Assembly (NCBI GenBank): GCA_024236215.1
Contig: JACKKX010000001.1
Coordinates: 476,001-540,000 of the forward strand
Length of the DNA stretch: 64,000 nt
Direction of reading: 5' to 3'
Origin: Novosphingobium sp.
GTDB lineage: Bacteria > Pseudomonadota > Alphaproteobacteria > Sphingomonadales > Sphingomonadaceae
The position numbers and the translations under genes are program-made. This document shows positions 42,177 through 52,662 of the stretch, piece by piece. Position 1 is the first letter of the stretch, and each line of letters opens with the position of its first letter. Below the pieces are notes generated by a model. That model had not been told where the DNA came from. It made no database searches and was given only the letters and a program-made list of their open reading frames with translations.

Positions 42177-42549
42177 TTCGTGCCGCGCCCCAGGCGGTCG
42201 CTCCTGCAAATGGCGCGCCGCGCCGGGACTTTCCTACTCCCCGCCAGGCTGTCACACTGCGCGCCGCTCCTTCTCAGACTGAATCTCCCCACAATCCCGG
42301 CCCGGCGCGGGCAGCCGTGCGGTTTGGCGAAAGGTTACAGCCAAATTCGCACATCTGTCACTTTTTCAGGCGTAACACTTTGATGTTATGGATAAATCAA
42401 CCCGGACAGGAGTGTCACCTTTTTACCCGGGCTGTTCCCCTGACAGGCCCTTGAGCCGCCCCAGATGGCGGCAAGGCCGCTGCCCTCACCGATGTCCCGC
42501 GGGCCTCCTCGATCGCGGCGCGGGCCAGGGCCGTGCACCGGGCGGGCAA
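42177..42549. other. Intergenic region without a recognisable gene
   Basis: Between the REP-like repeat and the convergent acyl-CoA ligase. It contains an inverted repeat TAACA-N6-TGTTA at 42373-42388 and a T-run near 42419, but no convincing terminator, RNA gene or promoter. Its composition is mixed, changing from AT-richer (left) to GC-rich (right), as at an island edge. Confidence 0.4.
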
Positions 42550-44232
42550 TTACCCGCTCAGCCGCTCTCGCAGTTCGCGGCGCAGGAACTTGCCGCTGGC
42601 GTTGCGCGGCAGGGGCTCGCTCAGGAACCAGATGTGGCGCGGCACCTTGTGGCGGGCGATGTGGCGGGCGCACTCCTCGCGCAGGTCCTCGCCGAACAGT
42701 TGCTGGCTGGGGCGCAGCACCACTGCGGCGGCGACTTCCTCGCCCAGCCGCTCGTCGCTCACGGCGAACACGCAGCATTCGGCGACCGCCGGATGGCGAT
42801 AGAGCGCGGCCTCAACCTCGGCGCAATAGACGTTTTCGCCGCCGCGCAGCACCATGTCCTTCTTGCGATCGACGATGAAGATGAACCCGTCCTCATCGAT
42901 CCGGGCTACGTCTCCGGTGTGGAGCCAGCCTGCGGTGATCGCAGCGGCGGTGGCCTCGGGCCGGTTGATGTAGCCCTTGATCACCGACGATCCACGCACC
43001 CACAGCTCGCCGATCTCGCCGGGGGGCACTTCGTTGCCATCGTCATCGACGCATCTGGTCTCGAAATTGGGCATCGCCGGGCCGGCGCTGTCGGGCTTGC
43101 CGACGAAGAAATCGCCCGAGACCGAGGTGATGATCCCGCAGGTCTCGGTCATGCCATAGCCGGTGGTGGGCCGGGCGGTGGATACCTCGGCATCGATCTT
43201 GAGCACCAGATCGGGCGGCAGTTGCGCCCCGCCGCCCGACAGCGCCAGCAGGCTTGAGGTATCGGTGCTGGCGAAATCGGGATGGGTAATGATCTCGCGC
43301 GCCATGATCGGCACCCCGCTGGTCGAGGTGATGCGTTCGCGCGCGATCAGCCTGAGCGCCTCGCCCGCGTCCCAGCGGTACATCAGCACCATGGCCCCGC
43401 CCTGCGCGGTGGTGGCGTAGGCGCCGCAATTGTTGGCCGTAACGTGGAACAGCGGCGTGGTGATCAGCGTCACCGGCACCGGCGGCTCGGCGGGCGGGGC
43501 GATTCCCGTCGCCCGCTCCATCGCCAGCGCGGTGCTGGCCCCGGAATAGAGCATGTTCATCAGGTTGGCGACGCAGCCGCGGTGCGTCAGCTGTGCGCCC
43601 TTGGGATGGCCGGTGGTGCCCGAGGTATAGAAGATGCAGGCATCGCTGTCGGGATCGACCGCTACCAGTGGCATGGCGCCGCCCCCGGCGACAACATCGG
43701 CCCAGGGTGTAACGTCGACAGGGTAATCATCGAGCCGCACCCCGATCAGGGCATGGCGCCCGGCCAGCTGCGGGCAGCCGCGCAGCCGCTCGAGCCGTTC
43801 GGCATCGAGGATCACCGCCCGGGGCGCCGAATCCTCCAGCGCGTAGGCCATTTCCTCGCTGGTCCACCACGCGTTCATCCCCACCACCGCGATCCCGGCG
43901 GCAAGGCAGGCCCAATAGGCGAGCATCCATTCGGGATAGTTGCGCATCGCGATCGCCACCCGGTCTCCCGGCTGAACCCCGCGCGCGAACAGCCAGGCGG
44001 CAAGCGCATCGGCCTGGCGGTGCGCCTCGGCATAGCTGATCCGTTCCTCGCCGTAGATCAGATAGTCCCGCTCGGCGAAGGCGGCGGTGGAAAGCCAGAA
44101 TTCGCGCACGCTGGGCGGTGCGTTCCTGAAAGTGCGGATGCGGTTGCCGAGCACATCGGCTTCGACGATCTCGAACGCGCCGCCCGGTCCGGTCAATTCC
44201 GCGCGCGCACGCGCCAGCTCTGCATAGTGCAT
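42550..44232 (-). CDS. AMP-forming acyl-CoA synthetase
   Basis: A 560-residue class I adenylate-forming enzyme. ATG 44232 gives the family N-terminus. Motifs: P-loop-like YTSGTTGHPKG, TTGYGMTETCG, GWLHTGDVARIDEDGFIFIVDRKKD and the C-terminal catalytic lysine in NASGKFLRR. It activates a carboxylic acid with ATP and joins it to CoA; the chain type cannot be told from sequence. The next gene upstream on the strand, an aminotransferase, ends 60 bases away. Confidence 0.9.
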   Translation of the reverse strand: MHYAELARARAELTGPGGAFEIVEADVLGNRIRTFRNAPPSVREFWLSTAAFAERDYLIYGEERISYAEAHRQADALAAWLFARGVQPGDRVAIAMRNYPEWMLAYWACLAAGIAVVGMNAWWTSEEMAYALEDSAPRAVILDAERLERLRGCPQLAGRHALIGVRLDDYPVDVTPWADVVAGGGAMPLVAVDPDSDACIFYTSGTTGHPKGAQLTHRGCVANLMNMLYSGASTALAMERATGIAPPAEPPVPVTLITTPLFHVTANNCGAYATTAQGGAMVLMYRWDAGEALRLIARERITSTSGVPIMAREIITHPDFASTDTSSLLALSGGGAQLPPDLVLKIDAEVSTARPTTGYGMTETCGIITSVSGDFFVGKPDSAGPAMPNFETRCVDDDGNEVPPGEIGELWVRGSSVIKGYINRPEATAAAITAGWLHTGDVARIDEDGFIFIVDRKKDMVLRGGENVYCAEVEAALYRHPAVAECCVFAVSDERLGEEVAAAVVLRPSQQLFGEDLREECARHIARHKVPRHIWFLSEPLPRNASGKFLRRELRERLSG

Positions 44233-44292
44233 TGTCCCTCGCCCGGTTGTCTGTTTTGCGGGCAAGCTTGCATGGCGCCGCGCGAGCGGCAA

Positions 44293-45450
44293 TCAGAATT
44301 TGCGGCGGAACTGCATCAGCCGTTCGGCCGCCTGGTCAAGCGTTTCGGCGCGCTTGGCAAAGCACAGCCGCAGATAGCCGCGCTGGGCATCGCGGGCATA
44401 GAAGGCCGAGACCGGGACCGAGGCCACCCCGGCCTCGCGCACCAGCCGTTCGGCCACCGCCTCGTCATCGGGCGGAAGACCCGATGCGGCAAGATCGACG
44501 GTGACGAACCACGATCCCTGCATCGGCAGGACATGGAAACCGCCCGCCTCCAGAGCGCCGGTCAGCCGGTCGCGCGCGGCCTCATAGCGGGCGCGGTGGT
44601 CCACGAACCATGCCGAGGGCAGCTCGAGCCCCTCGGCCACCGCCCATTGCAGCGGGGTGGGCGTGGTGAAGGTCAGGAACTGGTGTGTCCCGGCGATCGC
44701 TGCGGCAAGCGGCGGGGCGGACACAGTCCAGCCCAGTTTCCACCCGGTCATCGAAAAGATCTTGCCCGCCGATCCGATCTTGATCGCGCGCTGGCGCAGC
44801 ACCGGGATAGCCAGCGGCGAGACATGATGTCGCCCGCCGAAGATCATCGCCTCCCACACCTCGTCGCACAGCACAAAGAAGTCATGCCGCTCGGCCAGCG
44901 CGCCGATCGCTGCAAGCGTGGCATGATCGATCAGCGTGCCGGTGGGGTTGTTGGGAGTATTGAGCAGCAACAGCCGGGTGCGCGGCGTGATCGCGGCTTC
45001 CAGTGCCTCCAGCGATAGCGCCCAGTCGGGCGGGGCCAGATCGATCAGCCGCGCCGTGCCCCCTGCCCGCTCTACCAGCGGCAGATAGGCGTCGTAGAGC
45101 GGCTGAACCAGGATCACCTCATCGCCAGGGCGGACCAGCGCGAACAGCGAGGCCGCCAGCGCCTCGGTCCCGCCCGAGGTGACGACGATCTCCTCCGGGG
45201 CCACCGCAAGCCCCTGCTCGCGCGCATACCAGGCGGAAATCGCCGCGCGCAGTTCGGGCAGCCCGCGCATCGGCGGATACTGGTTGGACTTGCCGCGCAG
45301 CGCCCGCACCGCCGCCTCCACCACCTCGGCGGGCTCATCCATGTCGGGAAAGCCCTGCCCCAGGTTGATCGCGCCGTGTTCGCGCGCCAGTGCGCTCATC
45401 CGCTCGAACACGGTGATCGCCGGCGCGGGAAGGCTGGACAACGCTGACAT
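44293..45450 (-). CDS. PLP-dependent class I/II aminotransferase
   Basis: A 385-residue fold-type I aminotransferase: INLGQGFPDMDEP, NQYPPMRGLPELRAAI, NTPNNPTGTLI, FFVLCDEVWEAM and the PLP lysine in GSAGKIFSMTGWKLGW, with an arginine for the carboxylate near YLRLCFAKR. The opening resembles YbdL/kynurenine-glutamine aminotransferases (methionine, glutamine or kynurenine donors). Substrate not determined. Ends 60 bases before the acyl-CoA ligase start; the DUF2891 gene ends 11 bases before its ATG. Confidence 0.9.
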   Translation of the reverse strand: MSALSSLPAPAITVFERMSALAREHGAINLGQGFPDMDEPAEVVEAAVRALRGKSNQYPPMRGLPELRAAISAWYAREQGLAVAPEEIVVTSGGTEALAASLFALVRPGDEVILVQPLYDAYLPLVERAGGTARLIDLAPPDWALSLEALEAAITPRTRLLLLNTPNNPTGTLIDHATLAAIGALAERHDFFVLCDEVWEAMIFGGRHHVSPLAIPVLRQRAIKIGSAGKIFSMTGWKLGWTVSAPPLAAAIAGTHQFLTFTTPTPLQWAVAEGLELPSAWFVDHRARYEAARDRLTGALEAGGFHVLPMQGSWFVTVDLAASGLPPDDEAVAERLVREAGVASVPVSAFYARDAQRGYLRLCFAKRAETLDQAAERLMQFRRKF

Positions 45451-45461
45451 CGCGCTGCCGA

Positions 45462-46460
45462 TTAACCTGCCGGGGCTTCAAGCGCCAGCAGGGCGAAGCT
45501 CGCCAGCCAGTGCTCGCCCATGTAGTCGCCCGCAAGGTGCGGGAGCGCGGCGGCGAGGTGATCTTCGGCGCTCTGCCTTGCACGGCAAACGGCAAGGTGG
45601 TCTTCCGGCAGGCAGGCGGCGATATGCCGCCAGCACCAGGCGCGCGACAGGTTGAGCCCGTCGAGGTGCGCGATCTTGCCGTCCGAGCGGTCCGAAACCG
45701 TGGCGGGGGTGAACAGCGTAGCCGGTTTTCCCGCTGCACATTGGGGAAGGAAGGCATCGAACCAGGCGGCAAAGTCCGGCCCCAACACGCGGCTCATCAG
45801 CAGGGCCTCGGTCAAGGCCGGGGAAAGGAATTCGTCGCCGCCCGGTTCCCAGGCCTGGCAGGCGCTATCGGCCCCGAACCAGCCGCGCGCGCGGTCATCG
45901 ATCAGCGCCGCCAGATCGGTATCGTTCCCCCGCGCCCAGTCGAGCGCCAAGACCATCGCGAAGGCCGAGGAAAAGTGGGTGCCGACCCGGATCGGATAGG
46001 TCTGCAAGGGCAGGAACGCCTTGAACCGTGCCGCGAAGGCCGCTGCGAAACCATCGCCATGCCGCGCCCAGGGCGCATTGTGGCGCGTCATCTCGTCATG
46101 CAGCGCCAGGGCCCAGCCCCAGCCATAGGGCCGCTCGAACCCGCGCGCCGAGGGGCTGGCGAGATAGGCGGTTTCCGCCGCGAAGTTTTCCGCCGTCAGC
46201 ATCCGCGCAGCCAAATCGCGCACCTGCCGGGCCTCTGGCAGCGCCGGAAACAGCCGAGCCAGGCGCAGCACCTGCCAGTAGCCGTGAAGGCACGAATGCC
46301 AATCGAACGAGCCGTAGAAGATCGGATGCAGGTCGCGGGGTGAGCGGACATCCTGCGGCCCGTCCATCACATGATCGAGCTTGTGCGGATATTCGCGCGT
46401 CAAATGCCCCAGGGTTAGGCCCATCGCGCGCGCGGCGAAGCTGGCGTCAAGGTCGCTCAT
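45462..46460 (-). CDS. DUF2891 family protein
   Basis: A 332-residue soluble protein with the DUF2891 look: LHPIFYGSFDWHSCLHGYWQV near the N-terminus, FERPYGWGWALALHDE, ACQAWEPGGDEFLSPALTEA and GLNLSRAWCWRHIA, giving an alpha-toroid-like pattern rich in Trp and His. Biochemical function is unknown. ATG 46460 overlaps the DUF979 stop by 4 bases; with DUF979 and DUF969 it forms the cluster discussed under 5-oxoproline. Confidence 0.88.
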   Translation of the reverse strand: MSDLDASFAARAMGLTLGHLTREYPHKLDHVMDGPQDVRSPRDLHPIFYGSFDWHSCLHGYWQVLRLARLFPALPEARQVRDLAARMLTAENFAAETAYLASPSARGFERPYGWGWALALHDEMTRHNAPWARHGDGFAAAFAARFKAFLPLQTYPIRVGTHFSSAFAMVLALDWARGNDTDLAALIDDRARGWFGADSACQAWEPGGDEFLSPALTEALLMSRVLGPDFAAWFDAFLPQCAAGKPATLFTPATVSDRSDGKIAHLDGLNLSRAWCWRHIAACLPEDHLAVCRARQSAEDHLAAALPHLAGDYMGEHWLASFALLALEAPAG

Positions 46461-47392
46461 GGAAAGGCCAGAAACCAGATCAGCGCGATATTGACTGCCA
46501 GCAGCGGCAGCGCGGTGGGCACCTGCGCCTTGACCACCGCGTTGCGGTCGGCAAGATCGAGCAGCGCGGCGGGGACCACGTTGAAGTTGGCGGCCATCGG
46601 CGTCATCAACGTACCGCAAAACCCGGCCAGCATGCCGATCGCCGCGACCACCGCCGGATCGCCGTGATACTGGTGGATCAGCAGCGGCAGCCCGATCGCC
46701 GCAGCCATCACTGGAAAAGCGGCAAAGGCATTGCCCATCACCATCGTGAACAGCGCCATGCCCAGGCCATAGGCCAGTACAGCCCCAAACCGGCTGCCCT
46801 CAGGGATGAAGGCCGAGGCAAGCTGGCCGACCACTTCGCCCACCCCCGCCAGCGCGAAAACCGCGCCGAGGCTGGCGAGCATCTGCGGCAGGATCGCCGC
46901 CCAGCCGACTGCGTCCATCAGGCGGCGTCCTTCCTCGAGCGGCTCGGTTGGGCGCGGGCGCAGCCAGGCCATGCCGATCGCCAGCGCAAGGACCACCCCC
47001 AGCGACAGGCTGACCAAAGTCACCTGCTTGGGATCGACCAGCCCTGGCCAATGCTTGAACCCCAGCGTGCCACCCAGCGCGACCAGCGGGATCACCAAGG
47101 CCAGCAGGAACAGCCGGTTGCCATGGCGAGCTGCTTCGGCCCGGCGCGCTTCGGCATCGCTGCCCTGCGCCCCGCGTTCCAGACCGCGCGCGGCGAGGCC
47201 GACCAGCGCCAGAACCAGCACCCCGTTGCCCAGATCTCCCAGCCGATCCCCGGCGAGCATCGAGAGCGCCAGCAGTCCCCAGAACGCGGTGTTGATCCAT
47301 CGGCGCGGGTTGGTGTCATCGCGCGCGGAAAGCAGCGCGAAGGCGGCAAAAGCCAGCCCGGCGAGCAGATAGACCTGCGCCAGCCCGATCAT
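46457..47392 (-). CDS. DUF979 family membrane permease subunit
   Basis: A 311-residue integral membrane protein with about nine helices; ATG 47392 is chosen because of its overlap with the DUF969 stop. The central region MGNAFAAFPVMAAAIG and LAGFCGTLMTPMAANFNVVP is characteristic of DUF979. With DUF969 it makes a two-part permease; comparative genomics has linked these to 5-oxoproline transport, and a 5-oxoprolinase gene lies close by. Confidence 0.88.
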   Translation of the reverse strand: MIGLAQVYLLAGLAFAAFALLSARDDTNPRRWINTAFWGLLALSMLAGDRLGDLGNGVLVLALVGLAARGLERGAQGSDAEARRAEAARHGNRLFLLALVIPLVALGGTLGFKHWPGLVDPKQVTLVSLSLGVVLALAIGMAWLRPRPTEPLEEGRRLMDAVGWAAILPQMLASLGAVFALAGVGEVVGQLASAFIPEGSRFGAVLAYGLGMALFTMVMGNAFAAFPVMAAAIGLPLLIHQYHGDPAVVAAIGMLAGFCGTLMTPMAANFNVVPAALLDLADRNAVVKAQVPTALPLLAVNIALIWFLAFP

Positions 47393-48036
47393 CCGCGCCT
47401 CCGCGCGAACAGCCACAGCCGTAGCGAATGGATCGCAAAGGCGGCAAGCGCGGTGGGGATTGCCCATACCGACAGGTCAAAAGGGGCCAGCTCGATCCCC
47501 TGCTGCTCAAGGAAGCCCTTCATCAGCAGGATCGAGCCGATGGCGATGAAGATGTCCTCACCAAAGAACAGCCCGACATTGTCGGTCGCGGCGGCCAGCG
47601 CCTTGACCTTGTTGGCCTCGGCCTGGTCGCGCGGCGCGGCCGCCACTTCGGCCATAGGCGCGAGCAGCGGGCGCACTGTCTGGGCTGGTCCAGCGATCGA
47701 GGTCAGCCCCAGCGCGGCGGTGATCTGACGCAAAAGCAGATAGCCGGTCAGAAGGCGCGGCAGGGTCGCGCCCTTCATCCCGGCCACCAGCGCGCGGGCG
47801 CGTTCCTGAAGCCCGTGGCGCTCCATCAGTCCGATCACAGGCAGGACGATCCAGATCACCGAGACATAGCGGGTGTCGTTGAACGCCTTGCCGAAGGCGG
47901 CGAGAATCGCCAGCGGGTCCATCCCCGCCGCCAGACCCGTCGCCAGGGCGGCACCAGCCACCACCACAAGGGGATTCAGCCGCCACACAAAGCCGCCGAC
48001 CATCACTGCAATGCCCGAGAGCACCCAGAGGTTCAT
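47389..48036 (-). CDS. DUF969 family membrane permease subunit
   Basis: A 215-residue integral membrane protein with about five helices, containing FGKAFNDTRYVSVIWIVLPVIGLMERHGL and TDNVGLFFGEDIFIAIGSILLMKG in part (DUF969). ATG 48036 overlaps the MscS gene stop by 4 bases; its own stop overlaps DUF979. Partner subunit of DUF979. Confidence 0.88.
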   Translation of the reverse strand: MNLWVLSGIAVMVGGFVWRLNPLVVVAGAALATGLAAGMDPLAILAAFGKAFNDTRYVSVIWIVLPVIGLMERHGLQERARALVAGMKGATLPRLLTGYLLLRQITAALGLTSIAGPAQTVRPLLAPMAEVAAAPRDQAEANKVKALAAATDNVGLFFGEDIFIAIGSILLMKGFLEQQGIELAPFDLSVWAIPTALAAFAIHSLRLWLFARRRG

Positions 48037-48974
48037 GGCCTGTAATCGCGTTTGGCCGCGATGGGATCGTAGCTGTCACCAAAACGCAGGGGCGGTGCCG
48101 CGACCAGCTCTACTGTCGTGCTGGCAAACCTGACCTGATCCTTGTGCTCTTCAAAGGCGATCAGCAGACGCTCCATGATCGCCGACTTGACCTTGCGGCG
48201 CACGCGGTAGTCAACCACATAGCGCGCGGTGAATGCGATCCAGTTGTCGGTTATCATCACGGTTACCCGGGGTTCGACCGCCGCATCCTCGATCAGGAAG
48301 CGGTTGACCATCACCGCCCAGTTTCTGCGGGCACCTTCGGTATATTCGCCTACCTCCGCCTCGACCGCCTCGACGATCAGCTTGCTGGCGAGCCGCCAGT
48401 CCGAACCGAAACGCACCGGAAGGGTGAATTCGTCCCAAAGGAAAGCGAACTCGCCTGAATAATTGTAGACCGGCTCCTTGAATACGAACGAGTTGGCGAC
48501 CCGAACGACGCGTCCGTTGTAGATATCGCCGCTGATCCAATCACCGATCTCCATGAGCGTGGTGCGCAGCATACCGATATCAATGACATCGCCTTTGATT
48601 CCGCCGAGCTGCACGCGGTCGCCCGGCCGGTAGAATCCGCCGAACTGGATCGCAATCCATCCCGCGATGCTAGCGATCACTTCTTGCAGCGAAAAAGCGA
48701 TACCCGCGCCGGCAACCCCAAAGACCACGCTGAACTGGCCGATACGTTCGCTGAGGCTTGAAAGGAGGATCAGCGCGACCAGAAGATAGCCGACAAAGCC
48801 GATGAACTTGCGCACCCGGTAGCGCGACGCGGTATCGCGGATCGAGCGAGAGGCGAGGCCCTGAAGCACTCGTACCGCGATCACTGCAACCAGGGCACCG
48901 GCGAGAAATAGCGCAAGCTTGCTAGTCCAGAACTCCGCAAACCAGGCGGACAACTGTGTGTCGATCAGATCCAT
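48033..48974 (-). CDS. MscS-family mechanosensitive ion channel
   Basis: A 313-residue protein with three N-terminal helices; the pore-like helix reads FGVAGAGIAFSLQEVIASIAGW, followed by the MscS beta domain GGFYRPGDRVQLGG...GDVIDIGMLRTTLMEIG and NSFVFKEPVYNYS. It gates ion or small-solute efflux on membrane tension. It starts the run MscS-DUF969-DUF979-DUF2891 with 4-base overlaps, so it is cotranscribed with the transporter genes. Confidence 0.9.
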   Translation of the reverse strand: MDLIDTQLSAWFAEFWTSKLALFLAGALVAVIAVRVLQGLASRSIRDTASRYRVRKFIGFVGYLLVALILLSSLSERIGQFSVVFGVAGAGIAFSLQEVIASIAGWIAIQFGGFYRPGDRVQLGGIKGDVIDIGMLRTTLMEIGDWISGDIYNGRVVRVANSFVFKEPVYNYSGEFAFLWDEFTLPVRFGSDWRLASKLIVEAVEAEVGEYTEGARRNWAVMVNRFLIEDAAVEPRVTVMITDNWIAFTARYVVDYRVRRKVKSAIMERLLIAFEEHKDQVRFASTTVELVAAPPLRFGDSYDPIAAKRDYRP

Positions 48975-49034
48975 CGCGATTCACCATGCCCCTGGATCGG
49001 TTTCAAGGGAAGCTGCTTGCCGATTTCACGCGAT

Positions 49035-52000
49035 TCATTCCCTCCCGTACCCTCCCCCGCCCGGCGTTTCGATCACCATGACATCGCCCGGCTCCACAGT
49101 CACGCTGGCGGTGGAATCAAGAACTTCAACCTCGCCTGAGGTTCGCTCGATCCGGTTGATTCCGGTTGCGCCCGGCTCGCCCCCGGCAAGGCCGAAGGGC
49201 GCAATGCGGCGGCGGTTGGAAAGGATCCCTGCTTCCATGCCTTCAAGGAAGCGCATCCGCCGCACCCCGCCGTCTCCGCCGCGATGTGCGCCTGCACCGC
49301 CCGAGCCTTGACGGATCGCGAATTCCTCCAGCAATACCGGAAAGCGAGTTTCGAGCACTTCGGGGTCGGTCAGGCGCGAATTGGTCATGTGGGTCTGGAC
49401 CACGCTGGCCCCGTCGAAATCCGGCCCGGCGCCCGATCCCCCGGCGATAGTCTCGTAATACTGGTAGCGCGCGTTGCCGAAAGTGAAATTGTTCATCGTC
49501 CCCTGCGCGGCGGCCATCGCGCCGAAGGCACCGAACAGCGCGTCGGTCACCACCTGGCTGGTCTCGACGTTGCCAGCCACTACTGCGGCGGGATAGCTGG
49601 GCCGCAGCATCGAATGTTCGGGCACGCGGATCGTCACCGGGGCAAGGCAGCCCTCGTTCATCGGGATCTGCTCGTCGATCATGGTGCGCAGCACATACAT
49701 CACCGCCGCGCGGACCACGCTGAAGGGTGCGTTGAAATTGCCCGGCTGCTGGGCGCTGCTGCCCGCAAAGTCGATCGTCACATGGCGCGCCGCGCGGTCG
49801 ATGGAGACGGTGACGCAAACCTGGGCGCCGTTATCCATTGCATAGCTGAAGGCACCGTCCTCGAGCCGGGCGACCAGCCGCCGCACCGCTTCTTCGGCAT
49901 TGACGTGGACGTGGCACATATAAGCGATCACCACATCGCGCCCGTGCTCGGCGCAGGCCGCCTCAAGCCCCTGGGCACCGCGCCGGCAGGCGGCGATCTG
50001 GGCGGCGAGATCGCCCAGATTCTGATCGACGTTGCGCGCCGGATAGCGCCCCCCGCCCAGCAACGCGCGCATCTCTGCCTCGCGCAGGTGCCCCTCCTCG
50101 ACCAGCAGGAAGTCCTCGATCAGCACGCCCTCTTCCTCGATCGAGCCGCTGTTCGGCGGCATCGAGCCTGGCGCTATCCCGCCAACATCGGCATGGTGAC
50201 CGCGCGCTGCGACGAAAAAGCTGGGCGCCGCATCGTCACCCGCAACGAACACCGGCATGACCACGGTGATATCGGGCAGGTGGGTGCCCCCGGCGTAGGG
50301 CGCGTTGAGCACATAAGCATCGCCGCGCCTAATCCCACGCCCGTCGCGTCCCGCCCGGCGCGCCGCGATCACGGTTGCCACGCTTTCGCCCATCGAGCCG
50401 AGGTGCACCGGCATGTGCGGAGCATTGGCCACCAGCCGCCCGGCACCATCGAACAGAGCGCAGGAGAAATCGAGCCGCTCGCGGATATTGACCGAGCTGG
50501 CGCTGCGCGCGAGCGCCGTGCCCATTTCCTCGGCGATGGCCATGAACAGGCCGTTGAAGATCTCCAGCCGCACCGGATCGGCCTCGGTTCCGGCTCCGAC
50601 ACCCTCTTCGCGCGGAGCGCCCCGGGTGAGCCGCAAGGAGCCATCGGGATCGACCCCAACCCGCCAGCCGGGTTCGACCACGGTGGTTGCCAGCGCATCG
50701 ATCACGATCAGCGGCCCCGGCGCGCTGAACCCGGCGGCCAGGCTGGCGCGATCATAGATCGCGACCTGCCGCCAGCTGCCATCGAGATAGCATTGGCCCT
50801 GCATCAGCTGCGGCGCGCTCGCATCGGGCAGCGGCCAGCGCACCAGCCCCGCCGAGAGATCCTCGGCCACCGCCTCGACCCGCAACCGGTCGATCACCAG
50901 TGTGCCGCTGCAGTGATAACCAAATTCGGCCCGGTGCGCGGCCTCGAAGGCGGCGGCCAGTTCATGCGCGGGGCCGGGTTCGAGCTCGATCGCGTTCTCC
51001 GATCCCTCGCGCCGCACGAACAGCCGTGCCTCGATCCGGCTGGGCGCGGTGCCGAGCTGGGCCGCCGCTTCGTCGGCCAGCCGCGCGCGCAGGGTTTCGA
51101 CTGCGCCTTCCACCCCTGGCTCCAGCACGGTGCCAAGGCTTGCCTCACGCACCGCCGCCTCGCTCGCCAACCCCATGCCATAGGCCGAAAGCACCCCGGC
51201 GAGCGGATGGATCAGCACCGTGTCCATCGCCAGGGCATCGGCCACCAGACAGGCGTGCTGCCCCCCCGCCCCGCCGAAGCAGGCCAGCGCGTGGCTGGTC
51301 ACATCGTGTCCGCGCGCCACGCTGATCTGGCGGATCGCATTGGCCATGTTCGCGACCGCGATGCGGACAAAGCCCTGGGCGATTTCCTCGCTTGCCATCG
51401 CCTGTCCGGTTTCCGCGCGGATTTCAGCCGCCAGAGCGGCGAATTTCTCCTCCACCACCGCGCGGTCGATCGGTTGATCGCCGCTGGGGCCGAACAGGCG
51501 CGGAAAATGCTCGGGCACCAGCTTTCCCAGCATCAGGTTGCAGTCGGTCACGGTCAGTGGCCCACCGCGCCGGTAGCAGGCCGGCCCTGGCACCGCTCCG
51601 GCGCTTTCCGGGCCGACCACCAGCCGCCCGGCATTGAAGCGGCAGATCGATCCGCCCCCCGCGGCGACGGTGTGGATCCGCATCATCGGGGCGCGGATCC
51701 GCGCGCCCGCAACTCGCGTTTCGCTGTCGCGCTCATAGTGCCCGGCATAGTGGCTGACATCGGTCGAAGTGCCGCCCATGTCGAAGCCGATCACCCGCGT
51801 CGCGCCCGAAAGTTCGGCCGTACGGGCCATGCCGACGATCCCACCGGCGGGACCGGACAGGATCGCGTCCTTGCCCGAAAACCGCCCACCTTCGATCAGC
51901 CCGCCCGAGCTTTGCATGAACATCGGGCGGATATGCCCGCCCAGTTCGCCCGAAAAGCCATCGACATAGCGGCGCAACACCGGCGAGAGATAGGCATCGA

Positions 52001-52631
52001 CCAGCGTGGTATCGCCGCGCGGCACCAGCTTGATCAGCGGCGCCACGCGGTGGCTGACCGAGATCTGCGCGAATCCCGCCTGCCGCGCCAGCTCGGCCAG
52101 CCGCGCCTCGTGCTCAGAGTAGCACCAGCCGTGCATCAGCACGATCGCCACCGAGCGCAGCCCCTCCCCCACCGCCGCGCGAAAGGCAGCCAGCGCGGCA
52201 TCCTCATCAAGCGGGGTCAGCACCGTGCCATCGGCGCCGATCCGTTCGTCGATCTCGATCACCCGGGCATGGTGCGGCTGGGGCAGGACGATCCGGCGCA
52301 CGAACAGTTCGGGCCGCTCCTGCGAACCAATCCGCAGCGCATCGCCAAACCCGCGAGTAATCGCCAGCACCGTGGGCTCGCCCTTGCGCTCAAGCAGGGC
52401 ATTGGTGGCAACCGTGGTGCCCATCCGCACATCGCAATCGGGCAGCGGACCCTCGGCGATCCCGGTGAGCTGGCGGATCGCCGTCACGGCGGCATCGCCG
52501 CTGCGGGCGGGATCTTCCGACAGCAGCTTGGCGGTGCGCACCGTGCCGCCGGGTCCCCGCGCCACCACGTCGGTGAAGGTGCCGCCGCGATCGATCCAGA
52601 ATTGCCAACGCGAGGGCCCTTGGGTCATCAC
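49035..52631 (-). CDS. ATP-dependent 5-oxoprolinase-type hydantoinase A/B fusion
   Basis: A 1198-residue cytoplasmic enzyme. Residues 1-690 are the HyuA ATPase half ([58 protein letters not shown]); residues about 700-1195 are the HyuB half ([46 protein letters not shown]). The unsplit length and end motifs match eukaryote-type OPLAH, which opens 5-oxoproline to glutamate using ATP; N-methylhydantoinase or acetone carboxylase are alternative activities. The permease genes just downstream support the 5-oxoproline reading. Confidence 0.88.
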   Translation of the reverse strand: MMTQGPSRWQFWIDRGGTFTDVVARGPGGTVRTAKLLSEDPARSGDAAVTAIRQLTGIAEGPLPDCDVRMGTTVATNALLERKGEPTVLAITRGFGDALRIGSQERPELFVRRIVLPQPHHARVIEIDERIGADGTVLTPLDEDAALAAFRAAVGEGLRSVAIVLMHGWCYSEHEARLAELARQAGFAQISVSHRVAPLIKLVPRGDTTLVDAYLSPVLRRYVDGFSGELGGHIRPMFMQSSGGLIEGGRFSGKDAILSGPAGGIVGMARTAELSGATRVIGFDMGGTSTDVSHYAGHYERDSETRVAGARIRAPMMRIHTVAAGGGSICRFNAGRLVVGPESAGAVPGPACYRRGGPLTVTDCNLMLGKLVPEHFPRLFGPSGDQPIDRAVVEEKFAALAAEIRAETGQAMASEEIAQGFVRIAVANMANAIRQISVARGHDVTSHALACFGGAGGQHACLVADALAMDTVLIHPLAGVLSAYGMGLASEAAVREASLGTVLEPGVEGAVETLRARLADEAAAQLGTAPSRIEARLFVRREGSENAIELEPGPAHELAAAFEAAHRAEFGYHCSGTLVIDRLRVEAVAEDLSAGLVRWPLPDASAPQLMQGQCYLDGSWRQVAIYDRASLAAGFSAPGPLIVIDALATTVVEPGWRVGVDPDGSLRLTRGAPREEGVGAGTEADPVRLEIFNGLFMAIAEEMGTALARSASSVNIRERLDFSCALFDGAGRLVANAPHMPVHLGSMGESVATVIAARRAGRDGRGIRRGDAYVLNAPYAGGTHLPDITVVMPVFVAGDDAAPSFFVAARGHHADVGGIAPGSMPPNSGSIEEEGVLIEDFLLVEEGHLREAEMRALLGGGRYPARNVDQNLGDLAAQIAACRRGAQGLEAACAEHGRDVVIAYMCHVHVNAEEAVRRLVARLEDGAFSYAMDNGAQVCVTVSIDRAARHVTIDFAGSSAQQPGNFNAPFSVVRAAVMYVLRTMIDEQIPMNEGCLAPVTIRVPEHSMLRPSYPAAVVAGNVETSQVVTDALFGAFGAMAAAQGTMNNFTFGNARYQYYETIAGGSGAGPDFDGASVVQTHMTNSRLTDPEVLETRFPVLLEEFAIRQGSGGAGAHRGGDGGVRRMRFLEGMEAGILSNRRRIAPFGLAGGEPGATGINRIERTSGEVEVLDSTASVTVEPGDVMVIETPGGGGYGRE

Positions 52632-52662
52632 CCCGTCATAAGGCCAAACGCGCCGGGCACAA

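Noticed and set aside
42360-42440. Terminator before the acyl-CoA ligase end
   Set aside because: A GACA/TGTC pair near a T-run is too short to form a stable stem, and no other stem plus T-tail was found in the right orientation.
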